Source: Hallella multisaccharivorax DSM 17128 (lineage in GTDB: Bacteria; Bacteroidota; Bacteroidia; Bacteroidales; Bacteroidaceae). Taken from it: a stretch of 64,000 nt of DNA. The stretch lies in the NCBI RefSeq assembly GCF_000218235.1, contig NZ_GL945017.1, positions 3,114,422 to 3,178,421 on the forward strand, read 5' to 3'. Under the pieces are notes generated by a model. It was not told the DNA's origin. It worked only from the letters and a program-made list of their open reading frames with translations, and made no database searches. Numbering within the stretch: the stretch's first letter is position 1; the number at the start of each line of letters is the position of its first letter. Shown here in pieces: positions 62,122-64,000 of the stretch. A program made the position numbers and the translations under genes.

Positions 62122-62385
62122 TCATAATTTATTACCGTTATTTTGTAATAAGGTCTTTTGGGGAAGGGAAGTTATGTGTTTAAGTATCTCACCGCATCCC
62201 TTATATCCTCCATACATTTGAAGAATAGCATAGTAGTCACTTGTCAGTCCATATCGGATGACCCGTTGTACAACAGTCGTAGCCATCTTGTTCCAGTCCC
62301 GTTCCGGAGAGTTAAGATCATACTCCCACAGTATTGTGGGAGACACTGTCTGTCTTGGCTGTGATTCAAAGTCGTCAAACCGCAT
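62122..62385 (-). CDS. Small DUF6922-like protein
   Basis: An 87-residue protein with VSPTILWEYDLNSPERDWNKM followed by VVQRVIRYGLTSDYYAILQMYGG. This recalls small DUF6922-type proteins of Bacteroidales, which are often found next to AbiEii-like nucleotidyltransferase toxins. No toxin gene is present here. The C-terminus (SLPQKTLLQNNGNKL) looks unlike the usual ending, so the gene may be shortened. A TAACTTTG element lies at 62411-62418 on the same strand. Confidence 0.55.
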   Translation of the reverse strand: MRFDDFESQPRQTVSPTILWEYDLNSPERDWNKMATTVVQRVIRYGLTSDYYAILQMYGGYKGCGEILKHITSLPQKTLLQNNGNKL

Positions 62386-63068
62386 GATATCTTTTATTAA
62401 TATCTTATTGCAAAGTTAATAAAAACCTTAGAGATGGGCAAATATTCAGCAACCTATTTTACTCTGAGTCATAGAGATAGGTTCCTTTATCATCAGTGAT
62501 CATTGTTGGAGCGAAATGCTCCTCATTCGTTTTGCAAAGAGTCCATGGATAAGCTGTCCTTGCATCCTGCACGGGTTAAGACCGATAAGGATAGCTCAAA
62601 AGCATTAACATACGGTACTATAAAATGCTATCTTAGAGATGGCAAAAAGAGAATAGATAAGAACCTTAAAACGTTAATTTAGCAATTGCGATTTTTCAGT
62701 GTAGAGTTTTACATCTTTATCTATTTACTTTGCTGATCGGTCTCAAGACCGTGGCCATGACGCTCCGGCATGATAGTATAGCCTTTGACAACAAACGTCT
62801 TCTGGACGAGCCACACCTCGCTGTGGTAATGGGCACTGAAGGTGTGGCGTCGACTCGCTCAATGTCGCAGCTGCCTCAGTCATCGCATGCTGGGTGTTAG
62901 ATAACCGAAATAACTGAAAGAAAGAAAAGACTCCTCAGAGAAGTGCGAAAAAATCCGTTTAGGCATTCTCAACACCCTTTCCCCATTAGATTCACCGATT
63001 GAAAAAAAGAGTAAAGATAGAGCCTAAACGGACTTTTTGAAGCCACCTAATGGCGACAACAGTATCAC
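62386..63068. other. 683-bp stretch without a clear gene, several hairpins
   Basis: The only coding candidate is a 45-codon frame (62545-62682, plus) with no recognised family. Hairpins are visible: CGGTCT-CA-AGACCG near 62740, GCCACACCT with AGGTGTGGC (62810-62818, 62840-62848), and a long inverted repeat at 62948-63038. A structured RNA between about 62735 and 62900 is possible but unsupported by a known family. Confidence 0.4.
62948..63038 (-). terminator. Long-stem hairpin behind the HU gene, probable terminator
   Basis: TCCGTTTAGGC (62954-62964) pairs perfectly with GCCTAAACGGA (63022-63032), and flanking A and T runs extend the stem. On the minus strand the hairpin is followed by TTTTTT, 31 bp behind the HU stop codon. 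The 57-nt loop is unusually long for a simple terminator. Confidence 0.6.
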
Positions 63069-63353
63069 TTAACAGTGCTTGCGACTGTAGAGGTCCATAT
63101 TATCAGAGGCCTTAAAAACTATTTTTTCGTGCGCCTCAATAGTAATCTCCTCTTTTGTACGCGGATTGATACCCTTGCGCTCAGGTACTTGTTTTACAGA
63201 GAAACGTCCGAAATCGGGCAAGGCAAGCTCCTTGTCACCCTTAGTCAGATTGTCGGCTATAGCTCCCAAAACAGCATTGAGGCATTTAGCAGCATCATTC
63301 TTTGAGATCTCCGCACGCTCGGACACTTTTGCAATAAGTTCTGTTCTGTTCAT
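63069..63353 (-). CDS. HU-family DNA-binding protein
   Basis: A 94-residue histone-like protein. MNRTELIAKVSERAEISKNDA starts the helical dimer part. GRFSVKQVPERKGINPRTKE is the conserved arm region with the DNA-inserting proline in GINPRT. It lies 26 bp behind glyA on the same strand and may be cotranscribed with it. The C-terminus (YSRKHC) ends in an unusual Cys. Confidence 0.94.
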   Translation of the reverse strand: MNRTELIAKVSERAEISKNDAAKCLNAVLGAIADNLTKGDKELALPDFGRFSVKQVPERKGINPRTKEEITIEAHEKIVFKASDNMDLYSRKHC

Positions 63354-63379
63354 TTTCTAATACCTATTTATTTTATTGA

Positions 63380-64000
63380 TTAATAAGCGAAGAGAGGGTA
63401 ATTGTCCATCGTGGCATTTACTTTTTCCCTGACACGACGTATGACTTGTTCGTTCTCAGGGTCAGCCAACACTTCATCGATGAGATCCGCCACGAGATGC
63501 ATCATGTCTTCCTTGGCTCCACGCGTCGTCATGGCAGCTGTGCCGAGACGGATGCCGGAGGTTTGGAAGGCGGAGCGCTCATCGTAAGGCACCTTGTTCT
63601 TGTTGACCGTGATGTCGGCAGCCACCAGGGCGTTCTCTGCCACCTTACCCGTGAGCTCAGGATACTTGGGCCTTAAGTCGAGAAGCATGGAGTGGTTGTC
63701 GGTACCGCCGGAGACGATGGCAAAGCCTTTATCGATGAGATCTTGAGCGAGTACGGCAGCGTTGGTCTTCACCTGCTTGGCATAGTCGATCCATGACGGC
63801 TGGAGGTTCTCGTTGAATCCTACGGCCTTGGCGGCGATAACGTGCTCGAGCGGACCGCCCTGGTTGCCGGGGAAGACAGCGGAGTTGATGAGTTGGCTCA
63901 TCTTCTTCAGTTCGCCCTTCTTTGTTCTTACCCCCCAGGGGTTGTCGAAGTCTTGGCCCATGAGGATAACACCGCCACGTGGGCCGCGCAGCGTCTTGTG
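63380..64000 (-). CDS. glyA: Serine hydroxymethyltransferase, C-terminal half (5' part beyond window)
   Basis: The frame is open to the window edge and begins [15 protein letters not shown], whose lysine forms the PLP Schiff base in serine hydroxymethyltransferases. It continues [20 protein letters not shown] and ends FAY. The enzyme interconverts serine and glycine with tetrahydrofolate. The internal ATG at 63961 is not the start. About half the protein is missing beyond the window. Confidence 0.95.
   Translation of the reverse strand, partial: HKTLRGPRGGVILMGQDFDNPWGVRTKKGELKKMSQLINSAVFPGNQGGPLEHVIAAKAVGFNENLQPSWIDYAKQVKTNAAVLAQDLIDKGFAIVSGGTDNHSMLLDLRPKYPELTGKVAENALVAADITVNKNKVPYDERSAFQTSGIRLGTAAMTTRGAKEDMMHLVADLIDEVLADPENEQVIRRVREKVNATMDNYPLFAY

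Noticed and set aside
62545..62682. 45-codon frame in the gene-free stretch
   Set aside because: No family resemblance, no promoter at the right distance and no neighbour to support it; mentioned only as part of the region.

Overview
The window looks like a chromosomal segment from a Bacteroidota bacterium, most likely family Prevotellaceae (Prevotella or a recently split genus). The reasons are the SusC/SusD pair, promoters of the TTG-N19-TAnnTTTG type with few Shine-Dalgarno sites, the NqrF sequence, the acyl-ACP thioesterase inside the ilv operon, the nrfHA plus ResB/CcsA cluster, and DUF4923- and DUF6922-like proteins. The species cannot be fixed from the sequence alone.

Layout. 1-1243: 3' part of nqrF (Na+-pumping NADH:quinone reductase). 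1247-1650: a 22-bp tandem array and a decayed TPR-lipoprotein gene. 1712-16548: a polysaccharide-utilization-type locus consisting of a LacI regulator, a ribokinase, a GRP/DMT sugar permease, SusC, SusD, three consecutive exported ADP-ribosylglycohydrolase-family proteins, a broken esterase and an intact esterase. Its gene content resembles the ribose-scavenging (rus) locus of Bacteroides thetaiotaomicron, but with three glycohydrolases and no nucleoside hydrolase, and I regard it as the most interesting system here. 16690-19020: a nest of mobile-element wreckage (IS256 fragment, IS30, IS66 fragment, and a 5' fragment of a group II intron lying just behind the ilvC terminator).

19119-25172 (minus): ilvD-ilvB-ilvN-thioesterase-ilvC, branched-chain amino acid synthesis. 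25362-27609 (minus): ffh-folD. 27683-31600 (minus): pheA, aminotransferase, DAHP synthase/chorismate mutase and tyrA, a complete Phe/Tyr branch. 31949-32713: an exported Gly/Tyr-rich protein. 32724-34852 (minus): copper chaperone and an unusually short copper P-type ATPase. 35123-35563: a Fur-family regulator. 36041-37956: an IS1634-type element with an extra internal copy of its end. 37983-38182: a 68-bp inverted-repeat element and a 25-bp duplication. 38437-38510: tRNA-Val. 38570-40493: a group II intron with a frameshifted maturase, sitting directly behind the tRNA terminator.

40514-41611 (minus): FMN-binding/4Fe-4S membrane protein. 41930-44473: clpC. 44520-46089 (minus): esterase and DUF4923 protein. 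46398-48212: dnaX. 48406-55000 (minus): asnA, two PLP enzymes of sulfur amino acid metabolism and lptD. 55215-59636: nrfH, nrfA and the cytochrome c maturation proteins ResB/Ccs1 and CcsA. 59801-62049 (minus): sugar-type MFS transporter and sugar nucleotidyltransferase. 62122-62385: small DUF6922-like protein. 62386-63068: no clear gene but several hairpins. 63069-63353: HU-family protein. 63380-64000: 3' part of glyA.

Three features cannot be seen from open reading frames: three intergenic arrays with different sequences but the same 22-bp period, two group II intron copies placed at the same distance behind intrinsic terminators, and several genes carrying clear homopolymer or dinucleotide frameshifts.
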